Shown here one piece after another: positions 1 to 7,525 of a stretch of 9,593 bases of DNA; within the stretch, counting starts at the first letter, position 1; each line of letters begins with the position of its first letter. The position numbers were made by a program, and so were the translations under genes. Below the pieces are notes generated by a model. It searched no databases. It worked only from the letters and a program-made list of their open reading frames with translations, and was not told the origin of the DNA. Source of the stretch: an uncultured Prevotella sp. (GTDB lineage Bacteria > Bacteroidota > Bacteroidia > Bacteroidales > Bacteroidaceae); the NCBI GenBank assembly GCA_937874345.1, contig CALNBT010000125.1, positions 1-9,593 of the forward strand, written 5' to 3'.

Positions 1-3000
1 TCTTTTTCTTTGTATCTTGAGTTGTAGTCTTGGTTGTCTTTGCATCATTCTTGGCGTTTTTAACGTCTGTTCCTTTGCCGAAGTAAATGATGGTTTCACC
101 CGTTTTGGACTGCTGTTGCTGCTGCGTAGAATTGTTCTTGACCGGCTGTTGCGGTAAATTCTTTGGCTGTTGCTTTACAGTATCCGTCTTTCCCTTGGCT
201 GGCGCAGGTTGTTGTTGTGGTAGCTGAATGATGGTTCCATCTTGTCCTACAGCCGGTTGTTGTGGCTTGACAACATCAGGGGATACAGGGATCACTGTCG
301 TACCATTCTCGATGATCGGCTGCTTTTGAACGGGTTTCTCTGTCGGAACCATCGTGCCACTCGGATTTTGAGTTGGCGTTGAAGGTGATGGAAGCTCAAC
401 TTTCGGAAGACTTTGTGCGGGCAATGCAGGAGGCGTGCCTGGTTTTATGTTGGGTACTGTTACCTGATTGGACTTGGTTTCCTGAATAACTGTTGTGCCT
501 TGGTTTGCGGGTTGTTGCAAATCTTGTTGCGGAATCAAGATCGTCCCATTGTCAACAGGCTCGCTTTGCAGACCGTTATCGATAAACGTGCCGTCATCCA
601 ACAGTCGATCGATCTGTTCAACCGAAGGCTTTGATGGTTCCGCCTCGATATCGACTGGTTCGGTCAGCAGCTGGAATGTACTGATTTTCAATGGGGCGAA
701 GTGTTTGGAATAGAACTTGTCGTAATCGTCATAGCTCCATTGGTTGCCTAACAAATCAAGGTTTGCATTGCTGATCACGATTGTCCGTGCCTTACCGAGC
801 AACGTGCTGAGGTTGGCTTGTCGGTGGAACGAACGCGCATATTGCAGCGCTTCGTCAAAATTCAGGAAGCCTGTTACCTGCATCCTGTGCAATCCTGCAT
901 TGTCTTCTTCGATGGTGATGTTGAAGTTGCGCACCGGATAGCTTGTAAAATTATATTTCGCCAGGTTGAACAACAGTTTGTTTTCGTTGACAGAATCCGG
1001 ATGGTAAGCGATGATGAAGTTGAAATCTGCATTTCGTTCGTTGCTAAACTTACGCACAACTGTCGTGTCGGTGCCACTCAGCACCACCGATCTGTGCGTC
1101 CAAACATTTCCGATATCAAATTTCCCACCACGCAAACGCTTTCCTGCCTTCACGCCATTAATGATCATTCCAGCCATCTGGCTTAGCGAGCTCTCTGCAT
1201 ATCGGGCAATCAAGGTATTCATATTGACTAGACATCCGTCAGAATCACCACTGTTGAGTTTGCTCAATCCGTCTATAAAAATAAACTTATCGCGATTTTC
1301 ACCCAATGGAAAACGTGACGTTGACAGCGAATAATTGGTGCGAACCTCATGATATCGGTCGGCTTTGAAGGCATTGTAAGTGGCTGCATACAGCGAGTCT
1401 TCAATGTGTTTGCCAAAGCGCGCGTTCTCTTCAAAATGCGGATCGCTAAGCAAGGCTGTCCACTGACTGTCAGGATAACGGTTCTTTAACTTTTGAATAT
1501 AGTCGTTGGCTACCATCGGTTGGTTCTTTCTTGAATAGAGCAGGAACAGGTGGTAATACGCTTCGTCCATCTTTTCAAAATCCGTATACATGTCAGTGAG
1601 GCGGCGAAGGGCTTTTTCGCTTCGAGGCAGATTGTCGAGCTTGTCTTTGAAGATGATTCCTGACTGAAACAACCCATCCATGATTTGACGGTTGCTTTCT
1701 GCGATCTGTTCAGGTTTAAAAGGTATCTGTGCCAGGTAATATTCACGTTTATGCTGATCATTCCTGGCACTGTCGGCAGCTTGCTGCCCAGAGTTGCCGG
1801 CCATATTTGCCTGCATTGCCGAATCGGCAGGAACGTTCGCGCCATTGTTTGCTCCGCCCATGGCCACGACTGTTTTGTTCACTCTTTGCCAGTTATCGAT
1901 ATTTTCCCGTTTTCCCCATAACCGTTGGAAAGTCGTTTTGCCTTGGTTCACAGCCATCTGATTATAAAAATACCACAGATTCTGATTGGAATTGGTTTGC
2001 ATGTTGTTCTGAGGAAGTGGCGTTTTGGGCTTCAAGCCATCTGTATTCGGACCCGTATTGGACATGCCATTCATCGCATTCTGGTCTGCTTTTAGGTCAG
2101 CTTCAAGTTTTTCTTTCTTCTTGAGGGCATCGATTACGCGGTCAATGGCGGCATTCCGTTCCGCTTCGGGCAATTTGGCGAGCACCTGCAAAGAATCTTG
2201 AAGATGGACAGCATCGGTAAAGGGTACCAGTTCGTCCAGTAATTTTGAACGGTTGGCAAGCTGGTCGTAGTCTTTTCTATCTTTGTCAAGTAGGCCAATG
2301 GCCTCTCCATAGCAACGTTGTGCATCGTTGTATTTCTCACGATCCCAATACAAATCGCCCAGTTTAAGCAGCAGTACACCCTTTTCGATTCCCGATCGAG
2401 TTGCTTTTTTGTTGCCGTCTTCATAAGCGTAAATGGCGCGGGTTGTATCTTTTTGGGTTAGATAGATATTGCCAATGGCATAATACACTTGGTCCAGATA
2501 ATCCTTGTTTTTGTCGCTCTTAGCCATTCTTGTTAGCTTCCCAATCATTTTTCGGGCTTGCTGATGAGCCATCACCTCGGTCATCGCAATGCGAGCATTG
2601 AATTCTATTTCGTAGGGAGGACTCTGTCGGATGACATGCTGATAGGCTTTGTAAGCCAAATCCTTATGACCCAAGGCCTCATGCAATTGCCCCATCAACA
2701 GCCATTCGCGCGCTTTCTGCTTTCGGCGCATTTCGTGTTTGATGACTTTTTGTAGGTATGGAATGGCTTTGTCGTATTCCTTGGTGTGGATGTAATAGTC
2801 GGCATAAGTATAATCCCATTCTTTTTGAGCCTGCCAATGGATCGAATCGCGTTGCATGTTGCGTATAACATCTTCGGCATCATACAACCATCCCTCTTCA
2901 ATATAACTTTTAGCGAGCCAGGCACGAGCTCTTCCATAGATGGAAGGCTGTGTCTCGTAGAGGCGACTCATGTACGAAAAGGTAGAAGCAGCCTCTTCAA

Positions 3001-3457
3001 ACGCACCTGAATGGAATTGGGAACGCCCCATCAACAGCCATGCTTTCCACAAAAAAGGATTGTACTCTTTTCGGTTTAGCCATTCTTTGTCATTCTCGGT
3101 CTTGCGTTTGTTGGTATTCCATTCTGGTCTTTTCTTGATGCTATGAAGCTTGATAGCTTTCTGACTTTTCTCAATGGCCTTTGTAAAATTGGACTTTCCC
3201 AGGTCTCGACTCGCTTTGTTACCGACAGTATAGAGTGGAATAAGCTCTGTAAAATTATCTTTGTTTCCATTCTCTTTTTCCAAAGAGCCATCGATATAGG
3301 CCACCGAACCATTATAATAGGTATTGTATCTTGCGTTGAATGAATGCCACCATCTGCTACTCGACGTGTTTTTTTGCGTAGAGCATCCAATGACCGACGT
3401 AACGATAATCGTCGAAATCACAAAAGATGTGGGGAATTTAACTCGTAGCAATCTCAC
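1..3457 (-). CDS. porW: PorW/SprE-like TPR lipoprotein of the type IX secretion system (3' end outside window)
   Basis: I checked this frame codon by codon from 3457 to base 2. It is open throughout (1152 codons) and leaves the window at the left edge, so the C-terminus is missing. The GTG start at 3457 gives a lipoprotein signal peptide with lipobox SVIGC and lipidation at Cys25. The next residues (CSTQKNT, then an aromatic stretch with YNTYYNG) match my memory of Bacteroidales PorW/SprE. Helical TPR-like repeats span about residues 132-390, with a charged helical segment near 430-460 and further TPR-like sequence near 600-775. From about residue 931 the protein becomes a Pro/Gln/Thr/Asn-rich tail with recurring GT-hydrophobic motifs. 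Family knowledge: PorW/SprE is an outer-membrane-associated lipoprotein needed for T9SS secretion, and for gliding in Flavobacterium. The gene overlaps the upstream permease gene by 20 bp, so it is probably translationally coupled. TTG at 3451 is an alternative start. At 1152+ residues it appears longer than the characterised members. Confidence 0.8.
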   Translation of the reverse strand, partial: MRLLRVKFPTSFVISTIIVTSVIGCSTQKNTSSSRWWHSFNARYNTYYNGSVAYIDGSLEKENGNKDNFTELIPLYTVGNKASRDLGKSNFTKAIEKSQKAIKLHSIKKRPEWNTNKRKTENDKEWLNRKEYNPFLWKAWLLMGRSQFHSGAFEEAASTFSYMSRLYETQPSIYGRARAWLAKSYIEEGWLYDAEDVIRNMQRDSIHWQAQKEWDYTYADYYIHTKEYDKAIPYLQKVIKHEMRRKQKAREWLLMGQLHEALGHKDLAYKAYQHVIRQSPPYEIEFNARIAMTEVMAHQQARKMIGKLTRMAKSDKNKDYLDQVYYAIGNIYLTQKDTTRAIYAYEDGNKKATRSGIEKGVLLLKLGDLYWDREKYNDAQRCYGEAIGLLDKDRKDYDQLANRSKLLDELVPFTDAVHLQDSLQVLAKLPEAERNAAIDRVIDALKKKEKLEADLKADQNAMNGMSNTGPNTDGLKPKTPLPQNNMQTNSNQNLWYFYNQMAVNQGKTTFQRLWGKRENIDNWQRVNKTVVAMGGANNGANVPADSAMQANMAGNSGQQAADSARNDQHKREYYLAQIPFKPEQIAESNRQIMDGLFQSGIIFKDKLDNLPRSEKALRRLTDMYTDFEKMDEAYYHLFLLYSRKNQPMVANDYIQKLKNRYPDSQWTALLSDPHFEENARFGKHIEDSLYAATYNAFKADRYHEVRTNYSLSTSRFPLGENRDKFIFIDGLSKLNSGDSDGCLVNMNTLIARYAESSLSQMAGMIINGVKAGKRLRGGKFDIGNVWTHRSVVLSGTDTTVVRKFSNERNADFNFIIAYHPDSVNENKLLFNLAKYNFTSYPVRNFNITIEEDNAGLHRMQVTGFLNFDEALQYARSFHRQANLSTLLGKARTIVISNANLDLLGNQWSYDDYDKFYSKHFAPLKISTFQLLTEPVDIEAEPSKPSVEQIDRLLDDGTFIDNGLQSEPVDNGTILIPQQDLQQPANQGTTVIQETKSNQVTVPNIKPGTPPALPAQSLPKVELPSPSTPTQNPSGTMVPTEKPVQKQPIIENGTTVIPVSPDVVKPQQPAVGQDGTIIQLPQQQPAPAKGKTDTVKQQPKNLPQQPVKNNSTQQQQQSKTGETIIYFGKGTDVKNAKNDAKTTKTTTQDTKKK

Positions 3458-4268
3458 TTTTGGCAAACTTGTTGAACAACATAATGATGGTTTTGAACAA
3501 GGCAAAAACAATGATGCTTACAAAGATGATGGAGGCTCCCGATGGGATGTTCATCCAATAGCTGATCATCAGCCCAATCAAACAGTCTATCCATCCAAAC
3601 AGAATACTGTAGGCAATCATTCGCTTGAAGCTGAAGGTAAACAGGTTGGCGGTCATCTGGGGTATTGTCAATAGGCTGATGGCCAGAACGATGCCCACCA
3701 TTCGCAGGGTAGAGACGATGGTCATGGCAATCAAAACCATCATCAGATACTCGATAGCTGTTACGGGGAGATGTTGCGAACGGGCAAAACAAGCATCGAA
3801 TGCCACACTTAATATCGGTCTGAATAGAATGGTAAAGATCAAGATGACTACCACCGATAGAGCTGCCAGCAGGATAATATCGGCCGTTCCGATGGTAAGA
3901 ATGCTTCCAAACAGGAACGATGGCAGGTCGGGCATGAATCCTGGAGTCAAAAAACTGCAGATAATACCGATGCTCATTCCAAAAGTCCAGAATACGGCAA
4001 TGGCTGAATCTTCGCGTACATCGTTGCGGTGCGACATCCATTGTACACCACAGGCACTAAAAACAGCGAAGATCAATGCCGACAGGATGGGATTGATACC
4101 AAAGAAAACGCCTAGTCCAATGCCACCAAATGATGCATGTGTTATGCCTCCGCTGATGAAAACCAGCCGGCGTGTCACAATATAGGTTCCGATAAAACCG
4201 CAAACGATGCTGGCCAGCAGGGACCCAATCAGTGCATTTTGGAAGAAAGTATAGTTGAGTATTTCCAT
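3438..4268 (-). CDS. ABC-3 family (ZnuB/TroC-type) metal ion ABC transporter permease
   Basis: A 276-residue integral membrane protein made of successive hydrophobic helices separated by short charged loops, the usual size for ABC-3 permeases. The N-terminal signature is clear: a TRRLVFISGG segment followed by THASFGGIGLG at residues 32-53, as in ZnuB, MntB and TroC. These proteins form the inner-membrane channel for Zn2+ or Mn2+ import with an ATPase and a solute-binding protein. Neither partner is encoded in this window, so the substrate is not determined. The ATG at 4268 is 2 bp after the stop of the upstream gene. A TTG at 4274 would add two residues (MK) and overlap that stop by 4 bp, but ATG is preferred. 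There is no clear Shine-Dalgarno site, as is usual for the phylum. The 3' end overlaps the porW-like gene, which is in another frame. Confidence 0.9.
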   Translation of the reverse strand: MEILNYTFFQNALIGSLLASIVCGFIGTYIVTRRLVFISGGITHASFGGIGLGVFFGINPILSALIFAVFSACGVQWMSHRNDVREDSAIAVFWTFGMSIGIICSFLTPGFMPDLPSFLFGSILTIGTADIILLAALSVVVILIFTILFRPILSVAFDACFARSQHLPVTAIEYLMMVLIAMTIVSTLRMVGIVLAISLLTIPQMTANLFTFSFKRMIAYSILFGWIDCLIGLMISYWMNIPSGASIIFVSIIVFALFKTIIMLFNKFAKSEIATS

Positions 4269-4270
4269 TT

Positions 4271-4660
4271 TCAATTGTTTGAGATAAGCAAAATCACTTC
4301 GTCTTTCAGCTGGTCGGGCAGGTTGATGCCCCGAAGAATAAGACTTCTGTTCCAGTCTTTCACCTCATTCTGATTCATCGTGTACAGCACTTCCGAAAAG
4401 GCAGCAACTTCTTCATCTGTATATTGGTCAGAGAGCCTGCCTTTGTAAGCATCTAATTCTTCGTCATTAAAATATTCTATTTCCTTTGTCGACTGAATCA
4501 TCGTACAGGTTTGTTCGCATAGGTCGTTGACACCATTGCAGGTAGCACATGATCCTTCAGGAATATGGATGGGATTTTCTTCTCCTTTATGTGAAGAAAT
4601 CAATCCAATGATGGCAGCGATCAATGTTCCAACGATTAAGATGAGAACCAGGTAGAGCAT
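4271..4660 (-). CDS. Small membrane-anchored protein with a four-cysteine cluster
   Basis: A 129-residue protein starting at ATG 4660, 10 bp after the aroA stop codon. Residues 1-21 form one hydrophobic helix (LYLVLILIVGTLIAAIIGL), read as an uncleaved anchor. A short linker is followed by a cysteine cluster C38-X2-C41-X6-C48-X3-C52, then an acidic, helical C-terminal domain of about 75 residues. The spacing could hold zinc or an iron-sulfur cluster, or form disulfides if the domain lies outside the cytoplasm, but this is inference. I do not recognise a named family. Its place directly upstream of a metal-transport permease, with only 2 bp between them, suggests a role in metal handling or in accompanying the transporter. 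Expression is by read-through from aroA. Confidence 0.75.
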   Translation of the reverse strand: MLYLVLILIVGTLIAAIIGLISSHKGEENPIHIPEGSCATCNGVNDLCEQTCTMIQSTKEIEYFNDEELDAYKGRLSDQYTDEEVAAFSEVLYTMNQNEVKDWNRSLILRGINLPDQLKDEVILLISNN

Positions 4661-4670
4661 AAGCTGATCG

Positions 4671-5927
4671 TTATATGTCGTTTTCTTCGATGATGAATCC
4701 CACTCTTCTCAAGTCATCCCAAAAGTGAGGATAGGATTTGGATACCACCTCTGGGTGATTGATTTTTAATCCTGGAAACCTGATGGATGCCGGTGCAAAT
4801 GACATAGCCATGCGATGATCTTCGTATGTTTCGATAGGTTCGAGTGTTGGTTTTATTTTTAAACCATTCCAAATCAGTTCACTATTGTTCCGTTCTTCGA
4901 TGACATAACCTAATTTAAGCATCTCTGTGATTAATGCTTTTATGCGGTCGGTCTCTTTAATCAGTAATGATGAAAGACCTGTAAAATGAAACGGGATGTT
5001 CAACACCGAACAGCTAACAACAAAAGTTTGTGCCAAATCGGGTGAATTGGTAAAATCGTAATCAAGTCTTGGCAACGTCCTCATGTGCCTTGTAATGCGC
5101 ATTCCTCCAGGTTGTTGCTGGATAGGTTTCTCTATAGATGTCTTCACACCCAGCAAAGAGAAGATGTAGCGCAACACGGAGTCGCCTTGTTTCGATCCAT
5201 CCAGAAGCCCCTGCAGGAAGAATGTATTGTCGAAGTCATGGCTTAAGGCTAGCGTTTCATACCAATATGAAGCGGCGCTCCAGTCACTTTCTATCATCCA
5301 GTTGTTAGATTGGTAAGGATAAGGCTTGACACTGACAACATTCACATCACTCCATTCGGCTTTTGCACCCAATTGTTGCATGGTCCATAGGGTTAAGTCA
5401 ATGTACGGGCGGGAAATGAGAGTGCCTGTAAGTGTCAATTCTAGCCCATTCTTGAGAACGGGTCCGATCATCAACAATGCAGAAATATATTGTGAACTGA
5501 TATTACCTGGAATCTCTAATAGCCCACCATCTATTTCTTTTCCTGTTATTTTCAGTGGTGGAAATCCTTCTTCTTCCAGATATTCAATATCTGCGCCCAT
5601 GTATCTCAAGGAATCAACCAATGGACCGATGGGGCGATGTTTCATCCTGTCGGTGCCAGTAATGATGTGTTCGCCTTTGGTGACAGCAAGGTAAGCCGTC
5701 AAGAACCGCATGGCTGTTCCGGCAGCTTTGACATTAATCTCCTTCGGCATGTGCGTGATGGCATCCAAAATAACTTGTGTGTCATCGCAATCAGATAAAT
5801 TCTGTGGCTTAACCTCTCCATTCGATAGCGCATGGATGATGAGCGATCGGTTGCTAATGCTTTTGGATGCAGGCAGCAATACGGTGTTGTCGAAATGTGT
5901 AGGAGCAGTGATGGTATATTGTTTCAT
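4671..5927 (-). CDS. aroA: 3-phosphoshikimate 1-carboxyvinyltransferase (EPSP synthase)
   Basis: A 418-residue protein catalysing the shikimate-pathway step in which shikimate-3-phosphate and phosphoenolpyruvate give EPSP and phosphate, leading to chorismate and the aromatic amino acids. It is cytoplasmic. Visible family motifs are LPASKSISNRS with K22; AGTAMRF at 69-75; HRPIGPLVDSLRYMGAD; DWSAASYW; the catalytic Asp297 in SPDLAQTF; the catalytic Glu325 in KETDRIKAL; YEDHRMAM with D370, H371 and R372; and K397 in SKSYP. Asp297 and Glu325 are 28 residues apart, as in the E. coli D313/E341 pair. The stretch between K22 and the GTAMR loop is about 26 residues shorter than in E. coli. The residue after Arg in that loop is Phe75 instead of the usual Pro. 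All catalytic residues I looked for are present, so the enzyme should be active. It starts 8 bp after the metalloprotease stop. Confidence 0.97.
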   Translation of the reverse strand: MKQYTITAPTHFDNTVLLPASKSISNRSLIIHALSNGEVKPQNLSDCDDTQVILDAITHMPKEINVKAAGTAMRFLTAYLAVTKGEHIITGTDRMKHRPIGPLVDSLRYMGADIEYLEEEGFPPLKITGKEIDGGLLEIPGNISSQYISALLMIGPVLKNGLELTLTGTLISRPYIDLTLWTMQQLGAKAEWSDVNVVSVKPYPYQSNNWMIESDWSAASYWYETLALSHDFDNTFFLQGLLDGSKQGDSVLRYIFSLLGVKTSIEKPIQQQPGGMRITRHMRTLPRLDYDFTNSPDLAQTFVVSCSVLNIPFHFTGLSSLLIKETDRIKALITEMLKLGYVIEERNNSELIWNGLKIKPTLEPIETYEDHRMAMSFAPASIRFPGLKINHPEVVSKSYPHFWDDLRRVGFIIEENDI

Positions 5928-5935
5928 ACGGAATT

Positions 5936-7093
5936 TTATTTCATCGTTCTGATTGGTAGGTCAAGCTTGCCGTGTGTGATGGTGTCAAAGTCTGATGCTC
6001 TGCTGGATGTACGGTTCTTCTTCGGTCCAGGAGTCAATGGACTGTAGTATAGAACCTGACGGATACGGTATTTCTGGTCGGGGGTGAATTTGAAGCTAAA
6101 ACTGATCGAATAGTCCATGATATCTTCAGAATCAAATTTGGTTTGGTCGCAACTCGTTCTAGATATCAATGTATAGATATCAACATTGGCCGATGGTGTG
6201 CTTGTTAAATACTGTGAAAGCCAGCTGTTGTATGCCACTCTGTTGTAGGAAGGAGTATCTTTGCAGAAGTCGGAATCGTGGCAATCATCGCTGGTTACAT
6301 ATCCACTGTCTGTCTTGTTCTCGGCGAAAGCATGGAATAATCCAAGATAATGCCCCAGCTCATGTGCCAAAGTTACAGTCACATCCGTTGAGGTATAATC
6401 ATATCCCCGCAATCCTTTGTCAGCCAAGGTATATCTGGTTGATTCTGAATTGATATACGTACTGTTGACAGACGAGCAGTAGGCATATCCCAAATTACTT
6501 TTGCTAATGTATTTACTGGTTGTAGACTCCAGTCCTTCAATAGTTGAATCGCTTTTCACAATGTAGGGCATGTGGCTGATTCCTAGCGTCTGCCCCTCTT
6601 TGTCTTTGGTAAAATGGTAAACCATAACATTGATGTATTCGTTGGGATCCCAAATATATTTCACCTTGTTTCCAGTATTATCGTTCATGAACTTATTGGG
6701 ATCAATAGGGTAGGTGTCTGTATAATGCACGTATTCTACACCCGGTGTTGCCAGTTTCTTCCCACTTTCGTCGTAATTTGCCATGAAAAATTTGACGTTG
6801 ATGTTTTCACTTTGGCCATAAACGTTACCTTGGTATAGTTCGTTTACCTGGTTGAGAATGGCCTGAAGCCTTGCGACGGGAACATATTGCGTTTGATCGT
6901 TGGCGTCTTGATACAATACATGAAATATGATTGGTAATTTGTACGTATAGTTGTCGTCAATGGTTGCCTTGGTATTATCCTCGTCTTCATCGACCGCTGC
7001 CGACTGCGTGGTGTTGGAACCCAAAGTATCTTCTTGTTTGCAACTCGTCAAAATGATGAAAGCAAGTCCTAAAAAATATACAAAATTCTTCAT
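5936..7093 (-). CDS. Zinc-dependent metalloprotease lipoprotein, M43 pappalysin-like (BF0631-type)
   Basis: A 385-residue metzincin protease with a lipoprotein signal peptide. The N-terminus is a hydrophobic stretch ending in ILTSC, with lipidation at Cys18, followed by an acidic linker to about residue 45. The catalytic site is HELGHYLGLFH, with zinc ligands H244, H248 and H254 and catalytic E245. A Met-turn (DIMDYS, Met326) follows, as expected for metzincins. Between them is a Cys-containing segment with C271 and C277 leading into KDTP, which resembles the calcium/disulfide region of M43 enzymes. The layout fits the Bacteroidales family of zinc-dependent metalloproteinase lipoproteins. It is likely to be tethered to a membrane surface, but its substrate is unknown. 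It is the first gene of the five-gene minus-strand operon, with a promoter ending about 25 bp upstream of the ATG and hence a short leader. ATG 7093 is well supported because the signal peptide begins there. Confidence 0.9.
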   Translation of the reverse strand: MKNFVYFLGLAFIILTSCKQEDTLGSNTTQSAAVDEDEDNTKATIDDNYTYKLPIIFHVLYQDANDQTQYVPVARLQAILNQVNELYQGNVYGQSENINVKFFMANYDESGKKLATPGVEYVHYTDTYPIDPNKFMNDNTGNKVKYIWDPNEYINVMVYHFTKDKEGQTLGISHMPYIVKSDSTIEGLESTTSKYISKSNLGYAYCSSVNSTYINSESTRYTLADKGLRGYDYTSTDVTVTLAHELGHYLGLFHAFAENKTDSGYVTSDDCHDSDFCKDTPSYNRVAYNSWLSQYLTSTPSANVDIYTLISRTSCDQTKFDSEDIMDYSISFSFKFTPDQKYRIRQVLYYSPLTPGPKKNRTSSRASDFDTITHGKLDLPIRTMK

Positions 7094-7117
7094 GAATAAT
7101 CTTTTTGATGATTACTG

Positions 7118-7147
7118 CAAAGTTAATAAATAAATAAGGAACCGCAA
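7118..7147 (-). promoter_or_regulatory. Bacteroidota-type promoter of the minus-strand operon
   Basis: On the minus strand the -7 element TAACTTTG (7125-7118) matches the Bacteroidota consensus TAnnTTTG. A GTTG box (7148-7145, three of four matches to TTTG) lies 19 bp upstream, which is normal spacing. Transcription would start near 7111-7113, leaving a leader of about 20 nt before the metalloprotease ATG. The assignment is by consensus only. Confidence 0.65.
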
Positions 7148-7207
7148 CAGATTTTGCTGAGTTATGCGGCGAAATAAGGATTTTTAAGGCAAAAAGAAAA
7201 AGATAAA

Positions 7208-7239
7208 TTTGCAGATATCCCATGAAGTTGGTATCTTTG
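7208..7239 (+). promoter_or_regulatory. Bacteroidota-type promoter of the tRNA-Pro gene
   Basis: TTTG at 7208-7211 and TATCTTTG at 7232-7239 are both perfect matches to the phylum consensus, with 20 bp between them. The -7 element ends 21 bp before the tRNA, so transcription would start roughly 14 bp upstream of the mature 5' end. It is divergent from the metalloprotease promoter and about 60 bp away from it. Confidence 0.75.
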
Positions 7240-7260
7240 CAAAACTTTTGAATACCAAAT

Positions 7261-7333
7261 CGGGATTTGGCGCAGTTGGTAGCGCACACGTCTGGGGGGC
7301 GCGAGGTCGCTGGTTCGAGTCCAGTAATCCCGA
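7261..7333 (+). tRNA. tRNA-Pro (anticodon GGG)
   Basis: The cloverleaf folds by hand. The acceptor stem CGGGATT/AATCCCG (7261-7267 with 7326-7332) is perfect, with discriminator A7333. The D stem is GCGC/GCGC. The anticodon loop CTGGGGG carries GGG at 7294-7296. The T stem is GCTGG/CCAGT with loop TTCGAGT. C1-G72 is typical of bacterial tRNA-Pro. The GGG anticodon reads CCC and CCU proline codons. CCA is not encoded, so it would be added after transcription. The anticodon stem CACGT/GCGCG has an A-C mismatch at 28-42 and a U-G pair at 31-39. Confidence 0.95.
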
Positions 7334-7339
7334 CTGGCG

Positions 7340-7386
7340 ATAGGCTAAGAATTGAGAAATCAATGTCTTAGCCTATTTTCTTTTCT
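7340..7386 (+). terminator. Strong intrinsic terminator after tRNA-Pro
   Basis: An 11-bp perfect stem (ATAGGCTAAGA at 7340-7350 with its complement at 7366-7376) continues, past a single unpaired G at 7365, into an inner 5-bp stem ATTGA/TCAAT closed by a GAAA tetraloop. The run TTTTCTTTTCT follows directly. It begins 6 bp after the tRNA, so the tRNA is a single-gene transcript. The stem is nearly symmetrical, but the opposite strand has no comparable T run. Confidence 0.9.
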
Positions 7387-7525
7387 ATAAGTCTATGCTT
7401 TTTTTATGGAAGGTAATTGCTGACATTTAATCGGGTTATGTTTTACATGCATGATTAGAAGTAATGAATATTTATTTCTCTTTTTTGTTGTCGTGTATAC
7501 AATAGGATAACTTCATGGCAGTTCA

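Noticed and set aside
1..600. Pro/Gln-rich region as a separate gene
   Set aside because: The frame is continuous with the upstream TPR region with no stop, so it is the tail of the same protein.
413..2124. Several plus-strand open frames of 60-130 codons opposite the PorW-like gene
   Set aside because: They overlap a continuous 1152-codon minus-strand frame with strong family resemblance and show no domain or signal of their own.
3454..4041. A 195-codon minus-strand frame
   Set aside because: It is a shifted reading of the metal permease gene, whose true frame shows the ABC-3 signature and membrane helices.
3625..4185. A 186-codon plus-strand frame
   Set aside because: It is antisense to the permease, rich in Met, Arg, Thr and Ile as expected for the reverse of a membrane protein, and has no recognisable motif.
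6987..7289. A 100-codon minus-strand frame across the promoter region and tRNA
   Set aside because: It runs through the tRNA gene and both promoters and overlaps the metalloprotease start in another frame.
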